Source: Leisingera sp. ANG-M1
GTDB taxonomy: Bacteria > Pseudomonadota > Alphaproteobacteria > Rhodobacterales > Rhodobacteraceae
Direction of reading: 5' to 3'
DNA length: 64,000 nt
NCBI RefSeq assembly: GCF_000813745.1
Contig: NZ_JWLC01000010.1
Span: 126,522-190,521, forward strand
Made by a program: the position numbers and the translations under genes. Below the pieces are notes generated by a model. It searched no databases. It had not been told where the DNA came from and saw only the letters and a list, made by a program, of their open reading frames with translations. Shown here piece by piece: positions 47,154 to 55,940 of this stretch. Numbering within the stretch: position 1 is the first letter of the stretch; each line of letters opens with the position of its first letter.

Positions 47154-47924
47154 CTATGCCCCGCCACTGAATGGAGCAGCGTCTATTCCTTCTGACCTAA
47201 GGGCTTCACGGATCCGTTGGGCACTTACCTCAGCGGAGGCCGTATCACCGTGCAGGCAAATGGTGTCGATACGAGTGGCTATCCTGGTTCCATCCGTAGT
47301 GATGATTGCACCTGCTTTGAGCATTCGGACCACGCACTGCGAAATTTCACCGGCGTCGTGAATAACAGCGCCAGGTTCGCTTCGGCTGACCAAGGACCCA
47401 TCCGGATTATAGGCCCGGTCGGCGAAAACCTCGCAAGCGCTCTTGCAGCCAAGTTCCTCGGCCGCAGCCTGTTGTTCGGTGGCAGCCATAGCGACAACGA
47501 TGATGTCCGGTGCAACCGATAAGGCAGCTTCATAGCAGGCCGTCGCAACGTTCCGCTCCTTGGCAGCCTGGTTGGCCAAGGCGCCGTGCAGCTTGAGATG
47601 CTGGACTTCCGCCCCGCATGCCCGCGCCATCGCTTGCGCCGCGCCTAGCTGGTAACGCACCATGTTGCCGAGGCTTTCCAATGGGATGGACATCTGGCGC
47701 CGGCCGAAGCCCTGCAGATCAGGAAAACCCGGGTGGGCTCCGATCCCGACGCCTCTGTCATGGGCCGCCGCGATGGTACGCGCCATTACATCGGGATCGC
47801 CCGCATGGAAACCGCAAGCGATATTAACCGAAGTCACCGACTCCAGCAGGGCGAAGTCGTTGCCCATTTGCCAGGCGCCGAAGCTCTCGCCCATATCCGC
47901 ATTCAGGTCGACGGTTTTGATCAT
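47154..47924 (-). CDS. pxpA: PxpA, 5-oxoprolinase subunit A (LamB/YcsF)
   Basis: A 256-residue protein: VDLNADMGESFGAWQMG, NIACGFHAGDPDVMARTIAAA, VGIGAHPGFPDLQGFGRRQM, HLKLHGALANQAAKE and CEVFADRAYNPDGSLVSRSEPGAVI are all LamB/YcsF signatures. With PxpB and PxpC it forms the ATP-dependent 5-oxoprolinase that opens 5-oxoproline to glutamate. It overlaps pxpC by four bases and is last in the operon. Confidence 0.96.
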   Translation of the reverse strand: MIKTVDLNADMGESFGAWQMGNDFALLESVTSVNIACGFHAGDPDVMARTIAAAHDRGVGIGAHPGFPDLQGFGRRQMSIPLESLGNMVRYQLGAAQAMARACGAEVQHLKLHGALANQAAKERNVATACYEAALSVAPDIIVVAMAATEQQAAAEELGCKSACEVFADRAYNPDGSLVSRSEPGAVIHDAGEISQCVVRMLKAGAIITTDGTRIATRIDTICLHGDTASAEVSAQRIREALRSEGIDAAPFSGGA

Positions 47925-48949
47925 TGGTGTTCTCTCTCCAAGTCATCTCCGGAAGTTGCGCCGCTGATCAACTGGTAGGACAGTAGATCAAACATGGTCC
48001 GCGGGTCCCGCAGTAGTGGCCGTAGAGATCTTCCAATTTCCAGGCGGCGCTCCTGCTCCAGGTGCACTATCTCAACCGCCTCCTCCATCGTAACGAACTG
48101 GAAACGGAACGCAGTGCCGGGGCGCCCTTGCGCCACCAGCGGCAGGTCCGCGGGCAGCACCGAACCGATCCGGGGGTAGCCGCCGATGGTCTGGCACTCG
48201 CTGAGCAGCACAAAAGGCGCACCGTCGCCGGTGATCTGGATGTCGCCGGGCACGATCACTTCCGACACCACCTTCAGCCCGTCACCGGGTTTCAGCGCAG
48301 CGGTATCTGAGGTCAGGCGCACCCCCATCCGGTTGCCCCGCAGGTCGCGGCGGAAGCTGCTGTTTTCAAAGGCCGCTATCTGCGCCGGGCTGAACAGGCC
48401 GGTTTGCGGCCCCGCCACCGCCCGCAGGGTGCCGCCATCGAACCTTGGCGCCGGATCCAGGCGCTGACCGGTGCCGCGCAGGCCTTCGTCCGCGCCGATC
48501 GGCAGGCAGGCCCCCGGCTGCAGCGCGCCGCCAAGGCCCGCGCCCAGATGCGCCGAACGGGCGCCGAGCTGCGGTTCGGTTGCAATGCCGCCGCCCAGAT
48601 GCAGGTAGCCGTAACAGCCGGCCTCGCAGCCGCCGATCTTCAGCCTGGCCCCGCGCGGCAGCAGGTGGCTGGCGTTCCAGACCAGCGGGGCGCCGTCCAG
48701 GCTGGCCTGCATCACCGCGCCGGTGAGGGCGATACGCATGTCTTCGGAGGCCTCGAACTCGCCGCCTGCGCCGGCCATCTCCAGCGCGGCGGTTCCGGCA
48801 TCCTGCCCCAGCAGGGCGGCGCCCTCTGCCAGCGCCAGCCGGTCGGCGGCGCCGCCGCGGGACAGGCCGCCGGCGAGATGGCCGGGACGGCCAAGGTCTT
48901 GCACCGTGACACCGGGCCCGGCGCGTTTCACCGTCAGGGTTCTGGTCAT
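47921..48949 (-). CDS. pxpC: PxpC, 5-oxoprolinase subunit C (KipA-like)
   Basis: A 342-residue protein of the biotin-dependent carboxyltransferase/KipA family: GPGVTVQDLGRPGHLAGGLSRGGAAD, GCYGYLHLGGGIATEPQLGARSA, SSFRRDLRGNRMGVRL, and ECQTIGGYPRIGSVLPADLPLVAQ. It is the partner of PxpB. ATGA overlaps couple pxpB-pxpC and pxpC-pxpA. Confidence 0.96.
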   Translation of the reverse strand: MTRTLTVKRAGPGVTVQDLGRPGHLAGGLSRGGAADRLALAEGAALLGQDAGTAALEMAGAGGEFEASEDMRIALTGAVMQASLDGAPLVWNASHLLPRGARLKIGGCEAGCYGYLHLGGGIATEPQLGARSAHLGAGLGGALQPGACLPIGADEGLRGTGQRLDPAPRFDGGTLRAVAGPQTGLFSPAQIAAFENSSFRRDLRGNRMGVRLTSDTAALKPGDGLKVVSEVIVPGDIQITGDGAPFVLLSECQTIGGYPRIGSVLPADLPLVAQGRPGTAFRFQFVTMEEAVEIVHLEQERRLEIGRSLRPLLRDPRTMFDLLSYQLISGATSGDDLEREHQ

Positions 48950-49683
48950 CGGATCACCTCCGCGCGGGCCCCGCCGCCTGGATCAGATTGCATCCTCGCA
49001 AGCGTTTCCGCGCCGACGGGCTCGAACTGCAGCTCGTCGCCGGGCCGCAGCACGAAGGGGTCATCCGAGTCCGGGCGGAACAGTTGGAAACAGGTCTGGC
49101 CGACATGCCGCCAGCCAGTGGGCGCGGGCACCGGGAACAGCACCAGCTGCCGGATTGCCACCGCCAAGGCTCCCGCCGGGACCTGGCTGGTCAGCTGGCT
49201 CTGGCGCGGAATGTCCCAGGCCGGCGGCAGCTCTCCCAGGTAGGGCTGGCCGGGGGCGAAGCCGATGGTCTGCACCCGCACCCTCGTCTGCGTCAGCGAG
49301 GCAACGGCGTCCTCAGGCGTTAGCCCTGCCGCTTGGGCTGCCTCCTCCAGCTGCGGTGCCAGTTCCGTTCCGAACACCGCAGGCACCCGCCACAGCCTGC
49401 GGCCTTGCGGCAGCGGCACCTCAAACCAGTTTTCGCGGGCGAGGAGATGCTGCAGTTTCGACTGGATCTCTGCATGGCTGGCTCCGCGCGGATCGAACCG
49501 CAAGTAGGCGGATACGAGCGAGGTTGAAGTTTCTTCCACTCCGCGCCAGCTTTCCTGCTCCAGCGCATGGCGGAACGCCAGCGCCGCCCGGTTCGCCGGT
49601 TCGCTCAACCGGTCTGCGAAGGTCACAAGGAACCCGTCAGTGCCAAGCGCACTGATCCTGGGCCATTCAGTCGCGAAGGCCAT
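48946..49683 (-). CDS. pxpB: PxpB, 5-oxoprolinase subunit B (KipI-like)
   Basis: A 245-residue protein of the KipI family: ALGTDGFLVTFADRLSEPANRAALAF near the N-terminus and the conserved GFAPGQPYLGELPPAWDIPR, VPAGALAVAIRQLVLFPVPAPTGWRHVGQT near the C-terminus. It lies 20 bases after the TRAP large permease gene, so uptake and breakdown are encoded in one transcript. Confidence 0.95.
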   Translation of the reverse strand: MAFATEWPRISALGTDGFLVTFADRLSEPANRAALAFRHALEQESWRGVEETSTSLVSAYLRFDPRGASHAEIQSKLQHLLARENWFEVPLPQGRRLWRVPAVFGTELAPQLEEAAQAAGLTPEDAVASLTQTRVRVQTIGFAPGQPYLGELPPAWDIPRQSQLTSQVPAGALAVAIRQLVLFPVPAPTGWRHVGQTCFQLFRPDSDDPFVLRPGDELQFEPVGAETLARMQSDPGGGARAEVIR

Positions 49684-49703
49684 CGTTCAATTCCTTCTTT
49701 GGG

Positions 49704-50987
49704 TTAGTAGAACAAGCCGGGCAGCCACAGCGCGAGCCCGGGGAAGGCCAGCAGCAGGCCCAGCATGACGAACATGGTCAGCACGAAAGGCAGCGCGCCT
49801 TTCATCACGTCCATCATCGGCCCGGACTTGCGCAGCCCCTGCACCACATAAAGGTTGATGCCGATCGGCGGGGTGATCAGGGCGGTTTCCAGCAGCACCA
49901 TCAGCAGGATTCCGAACCACACCGGATCAAAGCCAAGCGCCACAACGATGGGCGTCACCAGCGGCGCCATGGTCAGGAGCATCGACAGCGTCTCCATGAA
50001 GCAGCCAATCAGAACCAGAATGGCCACGATCATCAGCATGGTCTGCATCGGCCCCCAGCCAAGGCCGGTGACAAAGTCGGTCAGCGCCTGGGTGAGACCG
50101 ATGATCGACAAGACGAAGTTCAGGAACACCGCCGCGATGATGATCAGCATGATCATGGCAGTGGTGCGCATGGTGCCCTCGATGGCCTCGCGCATCATTC
50201 GGATCGAGAACTTCCCATTGAAGGCGGCCAGCGCCATTGCAGCTACTACGCCGAGGGCTGCGGCTTCGGTTGGAGTGGCAATGCCTGCATAAATCGAGCC
50301 GACAACCACTAGGAAGATCCCCAGCGGCGGCACCAGAGCCGGCAGCGCCCGCATACGTTCTCCCCAGGTGTAGCTGAGTTTCTCGCCGCCCCAGCCGGGG
50401 CGCAGCAGGCAGGCTGCTACCACGGTCAGGATGAACAGCGCCGCGAGCAGGAAGCCGGGCAGGAAGCCCGCCAGATACAGCTCGGGCACCGAGGTGTTGG
50501 TCAAGAGGCCATATAGGATCAGGTTGATCGACGGCGGGATTAGGATTCCCAGAGTGCCGCCGGCCGCAATGGTGCCCAGGAACAGCGGCTCGTTATAGCC
50601 GCGCTTCCGGATCTGCGGGATCGCCACGGTGCCAATGGTCGCCGCGGTCGCCACCGAGGAGCCGGAGGTTGCGGCAAACAGTGCCGAGGAGCCCACATTG
50701 GAGTGCATCAGCCCGCCGGGCAGCCAGCCCAGCCATTTGACGATGCCGTCATACATCTTCTCGGTGATGCCCGCCCGCAGCAGGATCTCGCCCAGCATGA
50801 CGAACATCGGGATCGCCACCAGCAGGAAGTCGGTGCTGGTCTGCCAGGCCATGTCGGAGATGGCGCGATGCAGCGGCATCGGGCTGTCGGTCCACTGCAG
50901 GATCAGGCCCAGCCAGCCCAGGGAAGCGGCGATCGGCACGGCCAGCCCGATCAGGGCCAGCAGGATAAGGAGTGTCTTCAGCAGCAT
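49704..50987 (-). CDS. TRAP transporter large permease (DctM type)
   Basis: A 427-residue membrane protein with about 12 helices. Typical TRAP-M segments are MLGEILLRAGITEKMYDGIVKWLGWLPGG, SSALFAATSGSSVATAATIGTVAIPQIRKRGYN and LLETALITPPIGINLYVVQGL. It moves solute using a sodium gradient together with the small permease and binding protein. It follows dctQ by three bases. Confidence 0.95.
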   Translation of the reverse strand: MLLKTLLILLALIGLAVPIAASLGWLGLILQWTDSPMPLHRAISDMAWQTSTDFLLVAIPMFVMLGEILLRAGITEKMYDGIVKWLGWLPGGLMHSNVGSSALFAATSGSSVATAATIGTVAIPQIRKRGYNEPLFLGTIAAGGTLGILIPPSINLILYGLLTNTSVPELYLAGFLPGFLLAALFILTVVAACLLRPGWGGEKLSYTWGERMRALPALVPPLGIFLVVVGSIYAGIATPTEAAALGVVAAMALAAFNGKFSIRMMREAIEGTMRTTAMIMLIIIAAVFLNFVLSIIGLTQALTDFVTGLGWGPMQTMLMIVAILVLIGCFMETLSMLLTMAPLVTPIVVALGFDPVWFGILLMVLLETALITPPIGINLYVVQGLRKSGPMMDVMKGALPFVLTMFVMLGLLLAFPGLALWLPGLFY

Positions 50988-50990
50988 GGG

Positions 50991-51554
50991 TCAGACGCTT
51001 TCGTCTTCGATTTGTTCATCAATGGATTTCACCCCGATCAGGTCCTGCACGCCGGCCTGGTCGCCCTTGGCCAGCCGCCTAAGCGCAACCAGGCCGATCA
51101 GGACGCCGGAGGCGACAAACAGCAGCCAGCCCAGCAGCCAGGGGATTTGCGGTAATGCCAGCGGCACCCGCAGGGGGGTGATCGAGCGGGAGCCATGCTG
51201 AACTGAATCCGCAACCATGCTCCAGACCATCACCGCAACGATGCCGGCAAAGCCGATCAGCAGCGCCAGCCCGAGCATGTTGATCAGAGGGTGCAGTTTG
51301 CGGGGCAGGATGCCCATCAGCGCATCAACCCGGATATGGGCGCGCTCGAACAGGGCAAAGCTGAAGGCAAAGGCGGTGGCGACCCCAAAGGCATAGCCGG
51401 AAATCTCGTCGGCGCCGCCGAGGGAGATGTTGAAAATCTTGCGCAGCAGCACTTCCAGCGTCACCAGGAACGCGGACAGCACAATCAGGGTTCCGCCGGC
51501 CCAGGTCAGCCACAGGCTCAGCTTCCGGGTGCGGGTCAAAAGGGACTCAAGCAT
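50991..51554 (-). CDS. TRAP transporter small permease (DctQ type)
   Basis: A 187-residue protein with four helices (LSLWLTWAGGTLIVLSAFLVTLEVLLRK, ADEISGYAFGVATAFAFSFALFERAHIRVDAL, LALLIGFAGIVAVMVWSMVADSV, IPWLLGWLLFVASGVLIGLVALRRLA). The segment ERAHIRVD is typical of DctQ. AAGG eight bases before ATG 51554 decides that start over 51575. Confidence 0.93.
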   Translation of the reverse strand: MLESLLTRTRKLSLWLTWAGGTLIVLSAFLVTLEVLLRKIFNISLGGADEISGYAFGVATAFAFSFALFERAHIRVDALMGILPRKLHPLINMLGLALLIGFAGIVAVMVWSMVADSVQHGSRSITPLRVPLALPQIPWLLGWLLFVASGVLIGLVALRRLAKGDQAGVQDLIGVKSIDEQIEDESV

Positions 51555-51576
51555 GGTCTTGCCTTTCGGATGCAAT

Positions 51577-51606
51577 AAGGGCGGCCAGATGGATCAGGCC
51601 GCCCTT
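51577..51606 (-). promoter_or_regulatory. Intercistronic hairpin between TRAP binding protein and permease genes
   Basis: AAGGGCGGCC and GGCCGCCCTT form a perfect 10-bp stem between the dctP stop (51618) and the dctQ start. No T run follows, so it probably protects the dctP mRNA or ends part of the transcripts, which gives more binding protein than permease. Confidence 0.7.
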
Positions 51607-51617
51607 CGTGTAAGTGA

Positions 51618-52655
51618 TCAGTTGGCCTTGGCGGTCATGCCCAGGACCTTGCCAACGGTGTTGTTCCAGTTCTCGGCGCAGTCTTCGCCGCAACGCTCGG
51701 CCCAGCGGGCCAGCACCACATCAGCGGCGATCTTGTCGCGGATGGCGAGGTCCTCGGCCGAGGGCTCCACCAGCTTCATGCCGCCCTTCTCGCCGATGGC
51801 ACAGTCGCCGCCGGTGATGCAGGAGATCGCAATGCCGTCCTCGGTGGCGGTCTCGGCCCACATGCGTTCGTTCAGCGCGGCAATCTCGGACTGCATCAGC
51901 GCCTGCTGATCCGGCGACAGCGAATTCCACTTGTCCATGTTCATGGCGCCAAAGGCGAGGCCCCAGCCGACCCGCAGGGTATAGGCGTGGGTGGCCACCT
52001 GCTGCCAGTTGGCGGTATAGGCAGACATGGTGCCGGTGATGCCGCAATCCACCACGCCCTTTTCCAGCGCCGGGATAACTTCCGAGAAGGGCACAGTGAC
52101 CGAGGTGCCCCCTGCGCCTTCGACAAAGTCGCCCAAGGTGGTTGCGTAGACGCGGATTTTCTTGCCCTTCAGATCCTGGATCCCGTTCACCTCGGCGTTG
52201 CACCACAGGGTCTGGCTGGGGAACGGATACAGCATCAAAAGCTTGGCGTTGTAGTATTTGGCAAAAGCCTCCTCCAGCGTCGGGAAATAGGCATCTGCCA
52301 CCTTGCGCTGGGTCTCGATGTCCTGGGTGACCGAGCTGAGGTCGGCGCCTTCGAAAATGGCGTTCTCAGCCGCCACATAGCCCGGCAGGCCAAAGGCGAA
52401 GTCGAAAACGCCGTTCTTGACCAGGCGCATGATCTCAAAGCCCTTGAGGCCCAGGCCGGACTGCGACTGGATCTCGCCGACAATCTGTCCGCCCGAGGCT
52501 TCGGCCAGGCGTTCGTTGAAGAAGGGGCCTTCGTGTTTCTGATAGTTGGTGAGGCTGGACCAGGTGCCCACAGCCTTGAGCACAACCGGGTTGTCGGCCA
52601 GTGCCGCGCCTGCGCTCAGCGCCAGTGCGGCGGTCAATGCGGTCAGTGTCTTCAT
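51618..52655 (-). CDS. TRAP transporter substrate-binding protein (DctP type)
   Basis: A 345-residue periplasmic binding protein with a signal peptide (MKTLTALTAALALSAGAALA). Typical DctP features are GFEIMRLVKNGVFDFAFGLPGYVA, LKGKKIRVYATTLGDFVEGAGGTSVTVPFSEVIPALEKGVVDCGITGTMSA, with the arginine (KIRVY) that usually binds a substrate carboxylate. The context with 5-oxoprolinase suggests 5-oxoproline or a related acid as substrate; this is inferred. Confidence 0.94.
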   Translation of the reverse strand: MKTLTALTAALALSAGAALADNPVVLKAVGTWSSLTNYQKHEGPFFNERLAEASGGQIVGEIQSQSGLGLKGFEIMRLVKNGVFDFAFGLPGYVAAENAIFEGADLSSVTQDIETQRKVADAYFPTLEEAFAKYYNAKLLMLYPFPSQTLWCNAEVNGIQDLKGKKIRVYATTLGDFVEGAGGTSVTVPFSEVIPALEKGVVDCGITGTMSAYTANWQQVATHAYTLRVGWGLAFGAMNMDKWNSLSPDQQALMQSEIAALNERMWAETATEDGIAISCITGGDCAIGEKGGMKLVEPSAEDLAIRDKIAADVVLARWAERCGEDCAENWNNTVGKVLGMTAKAN

Positions 52656-52674
52656 GTCTCTCTCCCTGAAGCTG

Positions 52675-53487
52675 TCATGTCCGGTAATCGGGAACTTCGG
52701 CGCTTTCGCTGACGTCGGTGATCAGCATATGGCCGGGTTTGTGGGTGATGCACAGCGGCAGCGCCGCGGTCTCGATGGCAGCCTGGGGGGTGACGCCGCA
52801 GGCCCAGAACACCGGGGTCTCGTCTGCCCCGACCGGCGCCGCGTCGCCCCAGTCGGGGCGGGTCAGATCCTGGATGCCGATCTCCGCCGGATCGCCCCAA
52901 TGCACCGGCGCGCCGTGCGCCAGCGGGAAGCGGCGCGAAACCTCGGCCGCCTGCCCGACCCGCTCGCGCGGCAAGGCGCGCATGCTGACGACCATCTTGC
53001 CGCTGAAGGGGCCGGAGGGGGTGGTGTCGATCCCGGTCCGGAACATCGGCACGGTCTTGTTGTTCTCCACATGCCACAGCGGCAGCCCGGCGCGCTGCAA
53101 GGCGTGCTCGAAGGTAAAGGAGCAGCCGAGCGCAAAAGCCACGAAATCACCCTGCCACAGGTCCTGGATGTCCGTGACGGTCTCCGCCAGCTTGCCGTCG
53201 CGGTAGACGTTGTAGGCCGGCACATCGGTGCGGATGTCGATGTCCTGGCCCAGCGTCGCCATCATCGGGCTGCCGGTGTCGGACACCCCCGTCAGCGGGC
53301 AGGGCTTGGGGTTGCGCTGGCAGTAGCGCATGAAGTCCAGCGCGTATTTCTCCGGCATGATCGCCAAGTTGGCCTGCAGAAAACCGCTGCCCAGCCCGGC
53401 TGTATGGCCCTGATACTGCCCGGTCCGGATGGCCGTGCGCACCTCGGCTGCACTGATGGTTGTCAGGTCCTGATAGGTGATGGTCAC
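52675..53487 (-). CDS. DUF1445 hydro-lyase (YcsI / D-glutamate cyclase-like)
   Basis: A 270-residue protein of the putative hydro-lyase family: GLGSGFLQANLAIMPEKYALDFMRYCQRNPKPCPLTGVSDTG, DFVAFALGCSFTFEHAL, and FWACGVTPQAAI near the C-terminus. The start is set at GTG 53487 because GGAGGG lies at the right distance; the frame opens at 53517. YcsI is part of the ycsFGI-kipIA cluster of Bacillus subtilis, so its link with pxpABC is conserved. Related mitochondrial proteins interconvert D-glutamate and 5-oxo-D-proline. Confidence 0.92.
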   Translation of the reverse strand: MTITYQDLTTISAAEVRTAIRTGQYQGHTAGLGSGFLQANLAIMPEKYALDFMRYCQRNPKPCPLTGVSDTGSPMMATLGQDIDIRTDVPAYNVYRDGKLAETVTDIQDLWQGDFVAFALGCSFTFEHALQRAGLPLWHVENNKTVPMFRTGIDTTPSGPFSGKMVVSMRALPRERVGQAAEVSRRFPLAHGAPVHWGDPAEIGIQDLTRPDWGDAAPVGADETPVFWACGVTPQAAIETAALPLCITHKPGHMLITDVSESAEVPDYRT

Positions 53488-53532
53488 TGGCTTCCCTCCG
53501 CTTGGCAAAAGGGTCACAAGAAACGCCTATAA

Positions 53533-53564
53533 GATCAAATCGAATGTTTTTTGCAGTTTTGATC
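53533..53564. promoter_or_regulatory. Inverted repeat upstream of the DUF1445-TRAP-pxp genes
   Basis: GATCAAA (53533-53539) and TTTGATC (53558-53564) form an inverted repeat 18 bases apart in an AT-rich stretch between the LysR gene and the DUF1445 gene. It could be the site of the LysR protein or another regulator of the catabolic operon. Confidence 0.45.
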
Positions 53565-53572
53565 AGAGATTT

Positions 53573-54463
53573 TTATCGGGCAAAAAAGACCTCTGCGACG
53601 TCCCGCGCCAAATGGGCGGCGGTTTCGGTGACATGGCTTTTGGGTTCACCCAAGTAGGACGCAGTAAAGCGCAGCGGGCTTGGCACCCAGCCGGGGTCGA
53701 ACTCGATAATCCGGCCTGCGGCAACCAGCTCCTCGCCCAGAACCCGGGGCAGCACGGCAACGCCGAGATCCGCTTCGACCAACCGGAAACAGGCCGAAAG
53801 CGAGGAAGACGGAAACAGCGAAACCTCAGGCCCGACCCGCTCGAACAGCATTTCCTTCAGCTCTCGATGCGGCCGCGTGTGACGCGCATAGGTCAGAACA
53901 GGGCGCGACAGATAGGAAGCTGGATCCTGCTCTGTGCGGCCCTTGGCGGCCGCATACCAGGCCAGCGGAAATCCTGGCAAGTCTATGTTATTGACAGAGT
54001 AATCCGACACCGGCCCTAGCAGCACCGCCAGATCGATCTCCCGGGCCATCAGCCCTGCCCGCAAGTTGACCGAAATATCCACGTTGAACTCGATCTCAAG
54101 CTTGGGGAAACGCTCATGCAGCGCCGACACAAGCTCTGGCAGCCAGCATTGGGCAATAGTCTCGGAAACGCCGAGGCGCAGCCGCCCTTCGATGCCGTCC
54201 GGGTCGACGACATCCTTTTCCACGAGTTCCGACAGCTGTTCGAATTTCTCGGCATGCGCCACCAGAAGCTCGCCGCGTTTGGTCAGCTTCATACCGCCCG
54301 AGGTCCGTTCAAACAGTTCGCAGGACAGCGAGTCCTCAAGGTTCTTTATCCGGGCGGTCACGGCAGGCTGGGTTAAGTTCAGTGCATTGGCAGCCCGGCG
54401 GACACCACCCAGCCGGACCACGTTTAGAAAGGTCTTAAGTTGTTCAAAGTTGATTCTCACCAT
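53573..54463 (-). CDS. LysR-family regulator of the pxp/TRAP module
   Basis: A 296-residue LysR regulator: N-terminal winged helix (FEQLKTFLNVVRLGGVRRAANALNLTQPAVTARIKNLEDSLSCELFERT) and a substrate-binding-like C-terminal domain from about residue 92. It lies directly upstream of the DUF1445 gene on the same strand (85 bases), so it may be read together with the operon or autoregulated. Control of the transport and 5-oxoprolinase genes is inferred from position. Confidence 0.93.
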   Translation of the reverse strand: MVRINFEQLKTFLNVVRLGGVRRAANALNLTQPAVTARIKNLEDSLSCELFERTSGGMKLTKRGELLVAHAEKFEQLSELVEKDVVDPDGIEGRLRLGVSETIAQCWLPELVSALHERFPKLEIEFNVDISVNLRAGLMAREIDLAVLLGPVSDYSVNNIDLPGFPLAWYAAAKGRTEQDPASYLSRPVLTYARHTRPHRELKEMLFERVGPEVSLFPSSSLSACFRLVEADLGVAVLPRVLGEELVAAGRIIEFDPGWVPSPLRFTASYLGEPKSHVTETAAHLARDVAEVFFAR

Positions 54464-54972
54464 TTCCGATTAGTCGCATGAAGCTGCTATGAATGCACCG
54501 GAGCTGCAGCCTTCCGGTCCGAAATTACTGCCTGCAGAACATGAGGAGCCGAGGCCAATTCCTTTTGGCTGTTACTTGCCGTGGCAGCCAAACGAGGGGC
54601 AGACCTCATGATCAACTGTCAACGGTTTATGGATGCTATTCATCGCTGCGACTGCACAAACTTTGCATTTCTGTAGGTCCGGTCTTTCAATCCCGAGATC
54701 ACCCCCTGCAGGTTAGCCATCAAGTTTCGAACGCCGTGCCAAGTCATCGGGTGCAGAGGCAAACAGCGCTACAACAAGTGGACCTTCGGCAATTTTCGAG
54801 TGCTGGAAGGCTGAGGTCAGCCGTGTCAAACGCGGCTGTCTGTTTCGGGGAGCAATCAACAAATGGCGTGACCATCTCTTGAGGCTTGGCCGGCCCGTAG
54901 GGGACATCCATCCGCTCTGTTGACGCCGCGGTTCAGCTTCCGCATTGCCGCCATTTGTTGAAGGAGGAGCAT
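54464..54972. other. Gene-poor stretch between the LysR gene and the metal-type island
   Basis: About 510 bases without a convincing gene. Short frames at 54493-54882 (+) and 54713-54907 (-) have no family features or good ribosome sites. It may mark the junction between two accessory modules. Confidence 0.5.
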
Positions 54973-55770
54973 TTAGTCCGGAAAGGACGGCAGCGAAGGG
55001 CGTTTGCCGCCGCCGCGAATGGCAAACCCCGGAACCAGCACTTCATCTCCTCCCGGTATGACGGGCACGATCCCGCGGCGCATCGCAGCGACACGGCGGT
55101 TCATCCAGTGGCGGATCAGGTTGCGGTACAGAAATCCGCGCAGGCCGGTAAGGTCTTGCTGATGAACCGCATAGAAATCATCAGGGGCGTCGAACACACC
55201 CAAGTCATTGTTGATACCTGTTTTCTGGATGTAAGTGTTCTCCTCCCGCCACTCTACTTCCGGAGACTGGAGGCAGTCGGTGCCTGCTCCGTATGCACAC
55301 AGGGAACTGCGGCCCGGAAATGCTTTTTGCAGCGCCGAAAGAACCTGCTGGTCAAGAATGAACCCCTCCAGATCGATCCATCGCCCTTCAAACTCCACTT
55401 CCACCCAGGAATGAAGGATATTCTGCGGAGCAATCCAGTAGAACAATTCGGGCACAACACCCCGTTGCAGGCTTTTGTCGATGGTGAACCCATGCAGGCG
55501 GCAGGGCACGTCCAGCGCACGCAAAAGCGCCATCAGCAAGGTTGCCTTAGTGTTGCATTGGCCGAACCCGTCTTTCAGGACATCAGACGCCCGCCGGGTG
55601 TCGTCCACGTTGTAGCCGAACTTGATTTCGTTGCGCACGAAATCGTAGGCGGCCCCGATACGCTCGCTGACGGACAGGGAGTGCCAGCCGCGTTCTTCGA
55701 TAAGTGAATGGATCGCAGGGCTTTTGAAATCCAGCATTGCGGTTTCGGCAAGGTAGTTGAGTTGGGACAT
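54973..55770 (-). CDS. Transglutaminase-like cysteine-protease-fold protein
   Basis: A 265-residue protein with a transglutaminase-like domain: the catalytic cysteine is in DVLKDGFGQCNTKATLLMALLRALDVPCRLHGF, the histidine in HSWVEVEFEGRWIDLEGF and an aspartate follows. No signal peptide is seen. The C-terminus is basic (RNLIRHWMNRRVAAMRRG). Such domains cleave or cross-link proteins or peptides; the target is unknown. ATG 55770 lies about 23 bases after the start of transcription predicted from the MerR-type promoter in front. Confidence 0.85.
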   Translation of the reverse strand: MSQLNYLAETAMLDFKSPAIHSLIEERGWHSLSVSERIGAAYDFVRNEIKFGYNVDDTRRASDVLKDGFGQCNTKATLLMALLRALDVPCRLHGFTIDKSLQRGVVPELFYWIAPQNILHSWVEVEFEGRWIDLEGFILDQQVLSALQKAFPGRSSLCAYGAGTDCLQSPEVEWREENTYIQKTGINNDLGVFDAPDDFYAVHQQDLTGLRGFLYRNLIRHWMNRRVAAMRRGIVPVIPGGDEVLVPGFAIRGGGKRPSLPSFPD

Positions 55771-55799
55771 ATCGAATCGCTTCCGTTTAGGTCCCATCC

Positions 55800-55830
55800 T
55801 ACATAAAACCTCTAGAGACTAGAGGTTCAA
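55800..55830 (-). promoter_or_regulatory. MerR-type promoter for the transglutaminase-like gene
   Basis: On the minus strand: -35 TTGAAC (55830-55825), a 19-base spacer (55824-55806) and -10 TATGTA (55805-55800). The spacer and edge hold the perfect dyad CCTCTAG-TCT-CTAGAGG (55809-55825). A 19-bp spacer with a dyad between the boxes is the hallmark of promoters activated by MerR-family proteins through DNA distortion. Confidence 0.82.
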
Positions 55831-55940
55831 GACATCAACTCATGCTTTTTTGCCAAGTTTCAGCAGTCGATAGACAATGTCTCAGATAACTGTCTCTCCA
55901 GGACAGGTTAGGCGCCCTGGCATCTTCTGCTTGCCAAACA

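Noticed and set aside
54493-54907. Short frames in the stretch between the LysR gene and the transglutaminase-like gene
   Set aside because: No ribosome site, no family pattern and poor codon use on either strand.
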